Shown piece by piece: positions 1 through 9,881 of a DNA stretch of 46,452 nucleotides. The translations under genes were made by a program, and so were the position numbers. Positions within the stretch are counted from its first letter, which is position 1; each line of letters opens with the position of its first letter. The DNA is taken from the NCBI GenBank assembly GCA_025358575.1, contig JANYJA010000127.1:1-46452 (forward strand), in the 5' to 3' direction. Source of the stretch: Terriglobia bacterium (GTDB lineage: Bacteria > Acidobacteriota > Terriglobia > Bryobacterales > Bryobacteraceae). The notes under the pieces are model-generated. The model did no database searches, was not told where the DNA came from, and saw nothing but the letters and a program-made list of their open reading frames with translations.

Positions 1-2541
1 GATGGGCCGAAGTTCATCCAAATCCAGCTTGCGAATCTGATCGGCAAGCTCCCGTTCAGACGGTTCAAAGAGACGAATCTGAATGGGATGGTCGCGCGGC
101 GCAAGTTCTTCGGTCATGCTGCGCTCGGTGCGCTCATGGAAGCGCAGCACCTCGCGCGCGCGCTCAATCACCGCCAGCGGCAATCCCGCCAGACGGGCGA
201 CTTCGATTCCATAACTACGATCCGCTTTCCCCGGCTCCACTTTGCGCAGGAAGATAATCCGTTCGCCAGCCTCCTTCACCGTCACGCGCAAATTGCGAAC
301 TCCATCAAGCTGTTCGGCCAATTCGGTGAGCTCATGGTAATGCGTCGCGAACAGAGTTTTCGCACGCGTGATCTGATGAATATGTTCAACCACCGCCCAC
401 GCCAGCGCGAGTCCGTCGTAAGTTGCGGTGCCCCGCCCGATTTCATCCAGCACGATGAAGCTTCGCGGCGTCGCGGTATTCAGAATGACCGCCGTTTCCG
501 TCATCTCCACCATGAATGTGGATCGACCGCGCGCCAGATTATCCGACGCGCCAATCCGCGTGAAGATGCGGTCGATCAGCGGCAGCGTCGCTTCGTCCGC
601 CGGGACAAACGAACCCATCTGCGCCAGGATCGCGATCAGCGCCGCCTGCCGCAGGTATGTGGATTTGCCGCCCATGTTCGGACCCGTAATCACCGCAATT
701 AAATCCGACGCCGCATTCAAATAAACATCATTTGGAATGAAACGCCCCGTTTCCTCGGCGGCCAGTTTTTCAATCACCGGATGCCGTCCGGCGGCAATGC
801 GCATCTCTCCTTCAAGCGAAAACTTCGGCCGCGTGTAGCGATTCTCCGCTGCCACCTGCGCCAACGACACGGACACGTCTAGTTCGGCGACCCCCGCCGC
901 CACCGCACGAATCCGTTGCGCATGCGAAGCCGCAAACTGGCGCACCGCCGTGAAAATTTCCTTTTCGAGCGCCAGAATTTTATCTTCGGCATCCAACACT
1001 TTGCGCTCGTAGTCCTTTAACTCCGGCGTAGTGAACCGCTCCGCATTCACCAGCGTCTGCTTGCGCTCGTAGTCGGCTGGCGCCAGATGCATATTCGCTT
1101 TTGAGATTTCGAGGTAGTATCCGAAGACGTTATTGAAGCGAACTTTCAGCGACGCAATACCGGTGCGAGTCCGTTCGCGCGCTTCGATCTGCGCAATATA
1201 TTCGCGCCCGTTCTGACGCAGATCGCGAAGCTCATCCAGCTCCGCATTGTGGCCCGTGCGAATGGTTCCGCCGTCCGCGATGTTCAAGGGCGGCGCGTCC
1301 GAGATCGCATCCAGAATCGTATTGCGCAATTCCGGAATATCGTCCAGTCGCGCCGCAATATTCACCAGCCGGTCGGAGAGCGCCTCTTTCGGCGACTCCA
1401 GAATCCGTCGCAACTTCGGAATCTGTTCCAGAGAAAGTCCCAGCGCGATCAGCTCGCGCGGCGTCGCGCTTCCGATGGTGATTTTAGCCAGCAGCCGTTC
1501 CAGATCCAGAACTTGCTTCAGTTCCTTCTGGATTTCCGCGCGCAGAATGGTCGCTCTCAGCAGATCGGCAACAGCATCTAGCCGCCCGTTGATCTCGTCT
1601 TCGTTTAGCGACGGATGCAACAGCCGCTGCCGCAACAGCCGACCGCCCATGCCTGTTGACGTCTGATCCAGAACGCCGATAAGAGTCGATCCTTCGCCCG
1701 CGAAAACCGGCTCGATCAACTCCAGATTGCGCACCGTCACGGAATCCAGCGCCATGTTTTCCGATTGATCGTAATGCGTCGGTCGGTCGAGATGCTCCAG
1801 TGCCGCTCGCTGAGTGTCGCGAAGATAGTGCAGAATCGCGCCCGCCGCGCTCACCGCCGCCGGTTTGCCTGCAAGCCCACAGCCATCAAGAGACAGAAGT
1901 TGAAAGTGCTCGCGAAGTGTACGCTCGGCGTAATCATGACTGAAGATCCAGTCTTCCAGTTCAGTGCACAAATAGCCGCGGCGAGCGTCGCGTCGAAACA
2001 GCGGATGCTGCGAAGCCATCAGAACCTCGCGCGCGCCCAAAGTCTCAATCGCCGCCTCAACGTCCGCGGTGTCTACTTCAGTGACGCGAAATTCCCCCGT
2101 GGAAATATCGACATGCGCCAAGCCCGCCCGCGTTCCATTCCGCGACACCGCCGCCAGAAAATTATTTTCATGCGAACGCAGCAAGTGCGCGTCGGTCGCG
2201 GTTCCGGGTGTGACGATGCGCGTGATTTCGCGGCGCACCAGCTTTTTACCCGGCCCGGCTTCTTCAAGCTGCTCGCAAATCGCGACGCGATAACCTTTCT
2301 GAATCAGGCGCGCAATGTACCCTTCCGCAGCGTGGTACGGCACCCCGCACATGGGAATCGCCGCGCCTTTTTCCTTGTTGCGAGAGGTCAGCGTGATCTC
2401 CAGTTCCCGCGCCGCGACTACCGCGTCTTCGAAGAATAGTTCGTAGAAGTCACCCAGCCGGAACAGCAACAACGCCTGCGGCACCTGCTGTTTTGCGGCA
2501 TTATATTGCCGCATCAACGGCGTGGACGCTTCGGGCGACAT
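1..2541 (-). CDS. mutS: DNA mismatch repair protein MutS (3' end cut by window edge)
   Basis: MutS recognises base mismatches and small loops and recruits MutL, using ATP. Read from 2541 the frame is open for 847 codons to base 1 with no stop, so the extreme C-terminus lies outside the window. The N-terminus carries the mismatch-reading motif GDFYELF (F-x-E) near residues 31-37. The Walker A motif TGPNMGGKST lies at about residue 617-626 (bases 660-690). The visible end, with DLDELRP, matches the short helix that closes MutS proteins, so only a few residues are probably missing. The start is the only sensible ATG after the upstream gdh stop, 14 bp away, and I see no strong Shine-Dalgarno sequence, which fits translation coupled to gdh. 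It is the last visible gene of a seven-gene minus-strand run. Confidence 0.97.
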   Translation of the reverse strand, partial: MSPEASTPLMRQYNAAKQQVPQALLLFRLGDFYELFFEDAVVAARELEITLTSRNKEKGAAIPMCGVPYHAAEGYIARLIQKGYRVAICEQLEEAGPGKKLVRREITRIVTPGTATDAHLLRSHENNFLAAVSRNGTRAGLAHVDISTGEFRVTEVDTADVEAAIETLGAREVLMASQHPLFRRDARRGYLCTELEDWIFSHDYAERTLREHFQLLSLDGCGLAGKPAAVSAAGAILHYLRDTQRAALEHLDRPTHYDQSENMALDSVTVRNLELIEPVFAGEGSTLIGVLDQTSTGMGGRLLRQRLLHPSLNEDEINGRLDAVADLLRATILRAEIQKELKQVLDLERLLAKITIGSATPRELIALGLSLEQIPKLRRILESPKEALSDRLVNIAARLDDIPELRNTILDAISDAPPLNIADGGTIRTGHNAELDELRDLRQNGREYIAQIEARERTRTGIASLKVRFNNVFGYYLEISKANMHLAPADYERKQTLVNAERFTTPELKDYERKVLDAEDKILALEKEIFTAVRQFAASHAQRIRAVAAGVAELDVSVSLAQVAAENRYTRPKFSLEGEMRIAAGRHPVIEKLAAEETGRFIPNDVYLNAASDLIAVITGPNMGGKSTYLRQAALIAILAQMGSFVPADEATLPLIDRIFTRIGASDNLARGRSTFMVEMTETAVILNTATPRSFIVLDEIGRGTATYDGLALAWAVVEHIHQITRAKTLFATHYHELTELAEQLDGVRNLRVTVKEAGERIIFLRKVEPGKADRSYGIEVARLAGLPLAVIERAREVLRFHERTERSMTEELAPRDHPIQIRLFEPSERELADQIRKLDLDELRPI

Positions 2542-2555
2542 GGAAACTCAGCAGC

Positions 2556-3827
2556 TCACGCGTAAATTCCGCGCAGCTTGATCGCGAACGCGACCCGGTC
2601 GAGCGCGAGCATATACGCGGCGGTCCGGTTGTTCACACCGTGCTTCTCCGCATACGCCACCACCGAATCGAAACTGGCGTTCATGATCTCTTCTAGCCGC
2701 TCAATTACCAGTGCTTCGTTCCAGAAAAAACCCTGCCGGTCCTGCACCCACTCGAAGTACGAAACGGTCACGCCGCCGGCGTTGGCCAAAATATCTGGAA
2801 TCACGAAAATTCGTTTGTCGGAAAGAATTTCATCGGCCACTGATGTTGTGGGACCGTTCGCTCCCTCGCACAGGATCTTGCAGCGCAAGCGCTCGGCGTT
2901 GCCGGAGTTGATGACGTTTTCCGTTGCCGCCGGCAGCAACACTTCGCAATCCAGAAACATGGCTTCATGGCGGTCGATGTTTTCGCCTTCCGCAAAATCG
3001 CGAATAGACCCGGTGTCTTTGCGATGCTGCGCCAGCGCCGCGATATCGAGGCCGTTGCGATTATAAATCGCGCCATCGTATTCGATGATGCAGATAATTT
3101 TGAATCCCATCCGCGCCATCAACTTCGCCGCCATGCCGCCGACGTTGCCAAAACCCTGAATCACAACACGTGTCGTCGCGAGCTCGAGACCAAACTTTTT
3201 CAGCGCTTTCAACACGACTAACATGCAGCCGCGCCCGGTAGCTTCGGGGCGCCCTTTGGAGCCGCCAAGATCCACCGGCTTGCCCGTGACCACGGCTGTT
3301 GTCGTGTGGCGAACGTGCATGGAATACGTGTCCATGATCCAGGCCATCACCTGTTCATTAGTATTCACGTCGGGCGCGGGCACGTCGCGCTCGGGCCCGA
3401 TGAATTCAATAATTTCCGCTGTATACCGGCGAGTTATTCGTTCCAGTTCTCCGTCTGACATCATGTTGGGCTGACAAACTACGCCCCCCTTCGCCCCCCC
3501 GAACGGAATATTCACCACGGCGCATTTCCATGTCATATAGGACGCCAGCGCGCGGATTTCATCCAGAGTTACGTCGGGCGAATACCGGATGCCGCCCTTG
3601 CCCGGACCTCGCGCGATGGAATGCTGCACGCGGTAGCCCGTGAAAACTTCAAGCCGCCCATCATCCAGCATCACCGGTATATTCACCGTCACTTCGCGCG
3701 CCGGACTCTTCAGCACTTTGCGCATCCCGTCGTCTAAATTCAACCGATCGGCGGCTTCGTCAAAACGCGCGGCTGCAGCCAGCCACGGGTTCGTTTCCTG
3801 TTCCAGGGACAACATCACCGTTGACAT
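2556..3827 (-). CDS. gdhA: Glu/Leu/Phe/Val-type dehydrogenase, glutamate dehydrogenase
   Basis: This is most likely a catabolic glutamate dehydrogenase that oxidatively deaminates glutamate to 2-oxoglutarate. The 423-residue length is that of the hexameric NAD-type enzymes (RocG/GudB class). Family marks are the substrate-binding lysine in GPGKGGIRY, the catalytic lysine in PFGGAKGGV and the dinucleotide motif GFGNVGG. I chose ATG 3827 over an upstream in-frame ATG at 3902 because AAGGAG sits just before it and the family's N-terminus begins there; the longer version would overlap the preceding gene. It follows the flippase by 22 bp and precedes mutS by 14 bp. With arginase in the same run, an arginine-to-glutamate catabolic role is a reasonable inference. 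Leucine dehydrogenase is less likely given the length. Confidence 0.92.
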   Translation of the reverse strand: MSTVMLSLEQETNPWLAAAARFDEAADRLNLDDGMRKVLKSPAREVTVNIPVMLDDGRLEVFTGYRVQHSIARGPGKGGIRYSPDVTLDEIRALASYMTWKCAVVNIPFGGAKGGVVCQPNMMSDGELERITRRYTAEIIEFIGPERDVPAPDVNTNEQVMAWIMDTYSMHVRHTTTAVVTGKPVDLGGSKGRPEATGRGCMLVVLKALKKFGLELATTRVVIQGFGNVGGMAAKLMARMGFKIICIIEYDGAIYNRNGLDIAALAQHRKDTGSIRDFAEGENIDRHEAMFLDCEVLLPAATENVINSGNAERLRCKILCEGANGPTTSVADEILSDKRIFVIPDILANAGGVTVSYFEWVQDRQGFFWNEALVIERLEEIMNASFDSVVAYAEKHGVNNRTAAYMLALDRVAFAIKLRGIYA

Positions 3828-3849
3828 CAATCGCTTCTCCTTCACTAGT

Positions 3850-5091
3850 TTACTGGTGTTTGCGGTAGAAGACGTAAGATCGGACCAGCACGAAAACTTC
3901 AACCAGAGTGCCCGTGAGGGCCACCGCCAAAGCTGGGGATACCAGATACAGCAGCGGCAGCAGCAGCACGAAATTGATCGCGCCTGCCTGCATGATCATT
4001 TGCGACCACTCACGCCGGTATCCCAGCCCCAGCATGAAATAGGTCGAGAAACTGGTGCCCAGCGCAACCACATAGGGGATCGGCGCCATCACCTGAAGCA
4101 ATCGGATCGCTTCGCCGAATTTGTTGCCGTAGATGATTGGAATCACGATAGGCGCACCCACAATCAGGAACGCCGTCATCAGCAGGAAAGGCAGGGTTAG
4201 CCGGAGTAAATTCTTGCGGATGAATACCACGGCATCCTCCCGCGAACTGCTCGCCAAATGACTAATATGCGGAAAAATCGCCGTTGATAAGGGCGTGAAC
4301 AGCGACTTCGCCGCCATGATTATCCTCTGCGCCGCAATGTAAAATCCAACCGATGCCGGCGTCGCGACAAGGTACAGGATGAACGTGTTGCTCGACGTAT
4401 ATAGCGTGATCGCCGCCGTCGAGAGGAAAATATGCCATCCATTGCCCAGCGTGTTTGTGATGTCTTTCCACGAGACCCGTGAGAATCCAATACCGGTGAA
4501 TTTGCGGACGTATATCAACCCGACAAGTCCGGCCACCGCGCTGCTTCCCGATTGAATCGCGGCCGCAACCAAATAGTCGGACTCCTTCCGCACCAGAAAG
4601 AAGATTGTCATCAGCCCGAAAAGCCGCGCCCCAACTTCCCGGATCGTGATGTACTCCATTTTCTCCAGGCCCTGAAAGAGCCACACTGGGAAAAGCACGC
4701 TCCCCACAACCGCGAGATAGCTGATGTAAAAAAGCGGCCATTCGTGGCGCAGCTTCGGAACTGAAAAAATAATCGCCGACATCACCGCGAATCCGACGAC
4801 CATCAGCAGCGCCTTGGCGACCATCACCGCGCTATAAATGCTGGAAAGCCTCGCGGGGTCGTTGCGATGCACCGCGATATCCTGTGTGGCGCTGAAATTA
4901 AATCCGTAGTCGGTGAAAGTCAAGAAGTACTGCACAAACGCTTGCGACGATCCGATCAATCCGAAATATTCCGCGTGCAGCACGCGGGCCATATAGGGAA
5001 AAGTAATCAGCGGAAGCAGATAATTGGCAGCCTGAATTCCGTACAGAGCCAGCGCGTTCCGCACCACCGGATGCTTAGTGTAGTGGCGCAT
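3850..5091 (-). CDS. Wzx/RfbX-like polysaccharide flippase (MOP superfamily)
   Basis: This is a 413-residue integral membrane protein that probably flips lipid-linked oligosaccharide units across the inner membrane. The N-terminal segment ([20 protein letters not shown] followed by PYMARVL) is typical of O-antigen/teichoic acid flippases. About twelve hydrophobic segments run through the protein, with the usual basic loops. The ATG directly follows the TGA of the upstream protease gene, so translation is probably coupled. No glycosyltransferases lie beside it, so its substrate cannot be deduced. A family member with another lipid-linked substrate is possible, and position beside ddl and the protease at least places it among envelope genes. 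Confidence 0.88.
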   Translation of the reverse strand: MRHYTKHPVVRNALALYGIQAANYLLPLITFPYMARVLHAEYFGLIGSSQAFVQYFLTFTDYGFNFSATQDIAVHRNDPARLSSIYSAVMVAKALLMVVGFAVMSAIIFSVPKLRHEWPLFYISYLAVVGSVLFPVWLFQGLEKMEYITIREVGARLFGLMTIFFLVRKESDYLVAAAIQSGSSAVAGLVGLIYVRKFTGIGFSRVSWKDITNTLGNGWHIFLSTAAITLYTSSNTFILYLVATPASVGFYIAAQRIIMAAKSLFTPLSTAIFPHISHLASSSREDAVVFIRKNLLRLTLPFLLMTAFLIVGAPIVIPIIYGNKFGEAIRLLQVMAPIPYVVALGTSFSTYFMLGLGYRREWSQMIMQAGAINFVLLLPLLYLVSPALAVALTGTLVEVFVLVRSYVFYRKHQ

Positions 5092-6588
5092 TCAACTAGG
5101 CTGGGTCAGAATCTCCACGGCTTTTTGGATCACCGGGTCTCGCTGAAACTCTACTTCGTCGCCTTTGGCCACACCTAGCGCTTGATTGAATATCTCAGCT
5201 TTTATACGGTTTTGAATGTAGTCCCGCTCTCTCGACCATTCCGCCACTCCCGGCTGAATCTGGCGCTCAAAAAGCCAGGCCTGGAAGCGATCGAGCAGCG
5301 CGGGACCTACTTCAAACTGCTCCGTAACCTTGTTCTGGCGAGTGTATTCCGTCGCGAAAGTAAGAAATGATCCTGAAGCATCGAGCACGTTCCGCAGCCG
5401 TGATGTTTCGCTGGGGTAAACCAAAATATCCGGCACGATGCCCCCCCCGCCTGGAACCTTTCGCCCCTTATCCGTATGGAAATCGGCCAATTGATTTGGA
5501 TGCGCCGCGGTGGATGACAGCGCGAAGTCTTCACTCTTCAGTGGCTTCTGAATCGACCTCCCGCTCGGCATGTAATACAACGCCGTGGTGAGCGCAACTC
5601 CCGTGCTTTGCGAAAGCGGGAATACGCTTTGCACCAGCCCTTTGCCGAAACTGGGCTCACCCAAAACAGTGGCACGGTCGTGATCTTGCAGCGCGCCGGT
5701 CACGATCTCCGATGAGCTGGCGGTTTTCGCGTTTACCAGGATGGTAACCGGAAACCGATACGGCTCTGCCGAGGCTGGAACCTTGTCTTCCTTCTCCGCC
5801 ACGTTGCGCCCCCGAATGGTCAAGACGGTCTGTCCCGGCTTCAGGAAAAGAGATGCCACGTCAACCGCCGCCGTGACCAAACCTCCTGGATTATTCCTCA
5901 GGTCGAGCACCAGCCCCGCAAGTTTCGCGCCACCCAGCTTTTCTATGGCATCGTGAACCTGCGACCCGGTCTTTTCTTCAAAGCTGCTCACGCGCACGTA
6001 GCCGATGCCCGGTTTCAACACGAACGCCCGGTCCACACTCGGCTCCTGTAGTTCTTCCGGATTTAGCGTGAACTGAAGCAAACGCACGTTCCCGCTCCGA
6101 CGCACATCGAGCTTCGCCGGTGCGTTCTTCGATTCGCTTAACAGACCGACCAGTTGATCCAGATTTAAGCGATCTAGCCGGATATTGTTCACCGCGAGTA
6201 TTTCATCGCCAGGCGACAGGCCCGACTTCGCGGATGGCGTTCCCGGCAAAGTTTGCAGCACGATCACGCGGCCGGGCAGCACCGAAACCACGCTGCCAAA
6301 TCCCTTTGTAGTCGAATTCTGCATCTGCTTGAGTTGCTCGAATTGACCCGGATCGAAGAAGACCGAGTGCGGGTCGAGCCTCCGCAACAGCCCTGGAATT
6401 GCGCCTTGGTAGAAAGCCTGCTCGGAGTTAATCGGATCGGCCCCGCGGCTTTCCAGAATTGAATACACGTCAATCAGCCGCTTCACCTCGCGCGCCGTAT
6501 CAGCTAGGCTCGACGGTTCGGGCTTCTTGGAAGGGTCTGCCGCAAATGCAGTCGAAAGAAAAAAGAGAATGGTCGCCAACAGCCGCAT
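5092..6588 (-). CDS. S41 carboxy-terminal processing protease with PDZ domain
   Basis: A 498-residue exported serine protease of the CtpA/Prc family. Residues 1-16 form a signal peptide ending AFA. A PDZ domain spans about 92-170 (GFGSVVSVL to the SGLSPGDEILAV core), followed by the S41 catalytic domain from about 190 to 395. The catalytic Ser291 sits in TASSSEIV and Lys316 in SFGKGLVQ, at the 25-residue spacing expected of the Ser-Lys dyad. Such enzymes trim or degrade envelope proteins in the periplasm. The gene begins immediately after the ddl stop (TAG then ATG) and its own TGA abuts the flippase ATG. The C-terminal 100 residues are charged and poorly conserved, as in other family members. 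Confidence 0.95.
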   Translation of the reverse strand: MRLLATILFFLSTAFAADPSKKPEPSSLADTAREVKRLIDVYSILESRGADPINSEQAFYQGAIPGLLRRLDPHSVFFDPGQFEQLKQMQNSTTKGFGSVVSVLPGRVIVLQTLPGTPSAKSGLSPGDEILAVNNIRLDRLNLDQLVGLLSESKNAPAKLDVRRSGNVRLLQFTLNPEELQEPSVDRAFVLKPGIGYVRVSSFEEKTGSQVHDAIEKLGGAKLAGLVLDLRNNPGGLVTAAVDVASLFLKPGQTVLTIRGRNVAEKEDKVPASAEPYRFPVTILVNAKTASSSEIVTGALQDHDRATVLGEPSFGKGLVQSVFPLSQSTGVALTTALYYMPSGRSIQKPLKSEDFALSSTAAHPNQLADFHTDKGRKVPGGGGIVPDILVYPSETSRLRNVLDASGSFLTFATEYTRQNKVTEQFEVGPALLDRFQAWLFERQIQPGVAEWSRERDYIQNRIKAEIFNQALGVAKGDEVEFQRDPVIQKAVEILTQPS

Positions 6589-7566
6589 CTACCGTGTAAA
6601 CCGGGTGGCCTTCTTCGTGGCGTGACGTTCCAGCGCTAAGGCAATTAGCTGATCGACTAATTCCGAAAACGGCACACCGGCGTATTCCCACATTTTCGGG
6701 AACATGCTGATCGAAGTGAAGCCTGGAATGGTATTAATCTCATTCACGAATAGCTTGCCCGTCGCTTCTTCGCGCAGAAAATCGACGCGCGCCATTCCCG
6801 CGCACTGCACCGCCTCATAACAGCCCACCGCGAGCCGCTGCATTTCCGCGGTTTGTCCAGCCGACAGGTTCGCGGGAAGCTCGATCTTCGCTTTATCTAG
6901 AAGATATTTGTCCTCGTAATCGTAAAACTCGCGCGAAGGAAAAATCTCGCACGGCGTGGCGGCGACCGGCTTTTCGTTTCCCATCACGGAGCATTCGAAT
7001 TCACGTCCGGTAATGCCGCGCTCCACCACGATTTTGGAATCGAATTCGGCCGCCAGCTTCACCGCGGCTCGCAATTCATCCAGGTCGTGCGCTTTAGAAA
7101 TTCCTACCGAAGAACCCAGATTCGCCGGCTTCACGAACATCGGAAACGGAAACCGTTCCGCGATGCCATCCACATTCAAATCATCACGCGTTAGCGTCAC
7201 GAACTCCACCATGGGAAGCCCGCGCTCCAGACACACGCGCTTCATCATCTCCTTATCCATCGATAGCGCCGACGCCAGCACGCCTGCGCCTACATACGGC
7301 AAATCCGCCAATTCCAGCAGCCCCTGCATGGTCCCGTCTTCCCCAAATGTCCCGTGCAGAATGGGAAACACCACATCGATGTGCGGCTGCGCGCCCGGCT
7401 CCGGAAGAATCGGCTTCGGACTCCACTTTCCTTCTTTGCCGATCTTGTAATGAATCACTTCATAGCGCGCCGGATCGAGCGCTTTGACAATCGATTCCGC
7501 CGACCGGATCGAAATTTCGTGCTCCCCGCTCCGACCTCCATAGATCAGTGCGATGCGCGTCTTCAT
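6589..7566 (-). CDS. ddl: D-alanine--D-alanine ligase
   Basis: An ATP-grasp enzyme that joins two D-alanines for peptidoglycan precursor synthesis in the cytoplasm. Its 325 residues fit the family. The N-terminal GGRSGEHEIS contains the conserved Glu that binds the first D-Ala. ATP-grasp features follow: VKPANLGSSVGI, the mobile loop with YDYEDKY, and the Mg-binding end NEINTIPGFT. The Tyr-containing loop argues for D-Ala-D-Ala rather than D-Ala-D-Lac specificity. Its ATG overlaps the arginase TAA by one base (TAATG), and the protease gene starts right after its stop, so it is part of a tightly coupled operon. Confidence 0.96.
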   Translation of the reverse strand: MKTRIALIYGGRSGEHEISIRSAESIVKALDPARYEVIHYKIGKEGKWSPKPILPEPGAQPHIDVVFPILHGTFGEDGTMQGLLELADLPYVGAGVLASALSMDKEMMKRVCLERGLPMVEFVTLTRDDLNVDGIAERFPFPMFVKPANLGSSVGISKAHDLDELRAAVKLAAEFDSKIVVERGITGREFECSVMGNEKPVAATPCEIFPSREFYDYEDKYLLDKAKIELPANLSAGQTAEMQRLAVGCYEAVQCAGMARVDFLREEATGKLFVNEINTIPGFTSISMFPKMWEYAGVPFSELVDQLIALALERHATKKATRFTR

Positions 7567-8480
7567 TACAGAATTTTCTTTCCTAGCGCGGAAAGAATCA
7601 GCTCCACCGCGAGATCCGCCGTGCGATTCACCTCATCGATCACCGGATTCACCTCCACCACTTCCATCGACACCATGCCGCCGCTGTCGCAGATAATTTC
7701 CATGGCGAGATGCGCTTCGCGATATGTCGCACCGCCGCGAACCGGAGTGCCCACGCCGGGCGCGTGCTCGGGATCCACGTAATCGAGGTCGAGCGAAAGG
7801 TGAAACCCCGCCGTGCCCCGAGATGCGATCGCGACCGCCTGGTCCATAATCGTGTGCAGCCCCTGCTCGTCGATGTCGCGCATCGTGAATGCCGTCACGC
7901 CGCTTTCGCGAACGTTGGTGCGTTCCAGAATGTCGACGTCTCGAATGCCGATCAGCACCACATTCTTCGGGTCGACCTTCGGCGAGAACCCGAACATCTT
8001 CGTCAACTCGGCCGGACCCATTCCTATACAGCAAGCCAGAGGCATGCCGTGAATGTTTCCCGATGGACTCGACTGCGGGGTATTCATGTCCGCATGAGCA
8101 TCCACCCAGATAAGCCCGATCTTCTGCCGCTTCTTGCGGAAAAATTTCGCGACTCCGCCGACCGTCCCGATAGCGATGGAGTGGTCGCCGCCCAACACCA
8201 GCGGTGCTTTCCCATCCATCATCGCTTGCGCTACAAGTTCGCCTAAGCGCTCGCAAACCGCTGTAATCTGCGGCAAGTACTTGGCGTGCTTCGGCCCTTC
8301 CGGAATGCTCTCCTGCTGCTCCACCGGCAGGTTTCCGAGATCGTCCACCTCGTAACCCAGATGAGCCAGCCGCTTATTCAAATTAGCGACGCGCAACGCG
8401 GAAGGACCCATGTCCACCCCGCGGCGGTCGGACCCGAGGTCAAGAGGCGCCCCGATAATCGCAATACTAGACTGCTTCAT
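7566..8480 (-). CDS. rocF: Arginase
   Basis: A binuclear manganese hydrolase (304 residues) predicted to split arginine into ornithine and urea. The metal ligands are in GGDHSIAIG, WVDAHADMNT and the LSLDLDYVDP segment, followed by APGVGTPVRGG. The C-terminal EVVEVNPVID and the following N-x-TA-x-LAVELI pattern fit arginases better than agmatinases or formimidoylglutamases. It starts 3 bp after the asnS stop and overlaps ddl by one base. In the same run as glutamate dehydrogenase it could feed arginine nitrogen and carbon into central metabolism, but I see no ornithine aminotransferase in the window. Confidence 0.93.
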   Translation of the reverse strand: MKQSSIAIIGAPLDLGSDRRGVDMGPSALRVANLNKRLAHLGYEVDDLGNLPVEQQESIPEGPKHAKYLPQITAVCERLGELVAQAMMDGKAPLVLGGDHSIAIGTVGGVAKFFRKKRQKIGLIWVDAHADMNTPQSSPSGNIHGMPLACCIGMGPAELTKMFGFSPKVDPKNVVLIGIRDVDILERTNVRESGVTAFTMRDIDEQGLHTIMDQAVAIASRGTAGFHLSLDLDYVDPEHAPGVGTPVRGGATYREAHLAMEIICDSGGMVSMEVVEVNPVIDEVNRTADLAVELILSALGKKIL

Positions 8481-8483
8481 AGT

Positions 8484-9824
8484 TTAGGGACGGAGACGGT
8501 ACAGCATGCGCGGAAAAGCGATAGTTTCGCGAATGTGCTCAAGACCGCACAACCACGCGACGCACCGCTCAATCCCCATGCCGAACCCGCCATGCGGAAC
8601 AGTTCCGTATTTCCGCAAATCGATATACCATTCAAAAGCTTCGCGCGGCAGATGGTGCGCAGCGATGCGGCGCAACAGAAGCTCAAGGTCGTGGACGCGC
8701 TGGCCGCCGCCGATGATCTCGCCATAGCCTTCCGGAGCAAGCACATCCACGCCCAGCGCGACTTCGGGACGCTCCGGATCGGGAGCCATATAAAAAGCTT
8801 TAATCGCCGACGGATACCGGTCCACCATAATCGGCCGGTCGAATTGCTGCGTGAGAATCGTTTCGTCGGTGCCGCCGAAGTCGCCGCCCCACTGGATTTC
8901 GCTGCCCTTAGCTTGCAGAATCTTAACCGCTTCGTCGTAGCTCAGCCGCGGGAACGGCGCGGCTACGCGCTCCAGTTTCGAGATATCGCGCTCCAGTGTT
9001 TTCAGCTCCGGCCCGCGCGTTTCCAGAACCTGCGTGACCACCGAAATGATCATCTCTTCGGCCACGCGCTTCACTTCTTCCAGGTCGGCGTAAGCCATCT
9101 CGGGCTCAACCATCCAGAACTCGGTGAGATGTCGGCGCGTTTTCGATTTCTCCGCACGGAAAGTCGGCCCGAAACAGTACACCTTGCCGAAAGCCATCGC
9201 GTTGGCTTCGTTGTAAAGCTGCCCGGATTGAGTCAGGTACGCTTTTTCATCGTCGAAGTAATTCACTTCGAAGAGTGTGGTCGTGCCCTCGCAAGCTGCC
9301 GGCGTGAAGATTGGTGTGTCCACCAACGTAAATCCATGGCTGTCGAAATAATCGCGAACCGCTTTGATCACCGCGTGACGCACGCGAATAACCGCATGCT
9401 GCCGCTGACTGCGCAGCCATAAATGACGCCGGTCGCTGAGGAATTCGGTGCCGTGCTCTTTCGGCGTGATCGGATAAGGGTCCGCTTCCGAAACGCGCTG
9501 GATCACTTCCAGGCCTTCCACATCCATCTCAAAGCCGCCCACCGCCCGTGCGTCCGCGCGAATTTTCCCGGTCACGATGATCGACGATTCCTGCGTAAGA
9601 TTTTTGATGCTTTCAAAAACATCTTCGGGTAGCGCGTTTTTCACCGCCACGCACTGCATCAGCCCGGTGCCATCTCGCAATTGAGGGAAAACGATTTTTC
9701 CCGACTTACGCAAGTTGAACAACCAGCCCGGAATTTGAACAGTTTCGTTCTCGTGCCCCGCAGCCTGGGATATCGTAATTCTTGGGTGCATTGAATAGGG
9801 TGCGAGGAAGGCGGATTCCGCCAT
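8484..9824 (-). CDS. asnS: Asparaginyl-tRNA synthetase
   Basis: A class IIb aminoacyl-tRNA synthetase that charges tRNA-Asn with asparagine. The 446-residue length is normal. An N-terminal OB-fold anticodon-binding domain (about 15-105) precedes the catalytic core. Motif 2 is [16 protein letters not shown] and motif 3 is [13 protein letters not shown], close to the C-terminus. The His-Leu-Thr-Glu-Phe-Trp version of motif 2 and the lack of the large AspRS insertion favour AsnRS over AspRS. The chosen ATG gives a short N-terminal lead before the OB fold. It is the first of the tightly spaced genes and lies 57 bp after the cupin-like gene. Confidence 0.95.
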   Translation of the reverse strand: MAESAFLAPYSMHPRITISQAAGHENETVQIPGWLFNLRKSGKIVFPQLRDGTGLMQCVAVKNALPEDVFESIKNLTQESSIIVTGKIRADARAVGGFEMDVEGLEVIQRVSEADPYPITPKEHGTEFLSDRRHLWLRSQRQHAVIRVRHAVIKAVRDYFDSHGFTLVDTPIFTPAACEGTTTLFEVNYFDDEKAYLTQSGQLYNEANAMAFGKVYCFGPTFRAEKSKTRRHLTEFWMVEPEMAYADLEEVKRVAEEMIISVVTQVLETRGPELKTLERDISKLERVAAPFPRLSYDEAVKILQAKGSEIQWGGDFGGTDETILTQQFDRPIMVDRYPSAIKAFYMAPDPERPEVALGVDVLAPEGYGEIIGGGQRVHDLELLLRRIAAHHLPREAFEWYIDLRKYGTVPHGGFGMGIERCVAWLCGLEHIRETIAFPRMLYRLRP

Positions 9825-9881
9825 TTCACCGCTTTACCTATCATAGCTTCCAGCCACAAAAATTGCCCGTTTCGTGCCGTC

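Noticed and set aside
88-2439. Several plus-strand open frames opposite mutS, for example 88-702 and 1765-2439
   Set aside because: They are antisense to a clear MutS with intact motifs, are rich in Arg and His, and show no domain pattern or ribosome site.
8286-9422. A 378-codon plus-strand open frame
   Set aside because: It lies opposite the arginase and asnS genes, whose motifs are intact. Its translation is Arg/His/Phe-rich, as expected from antisense of a GC-rich gene.
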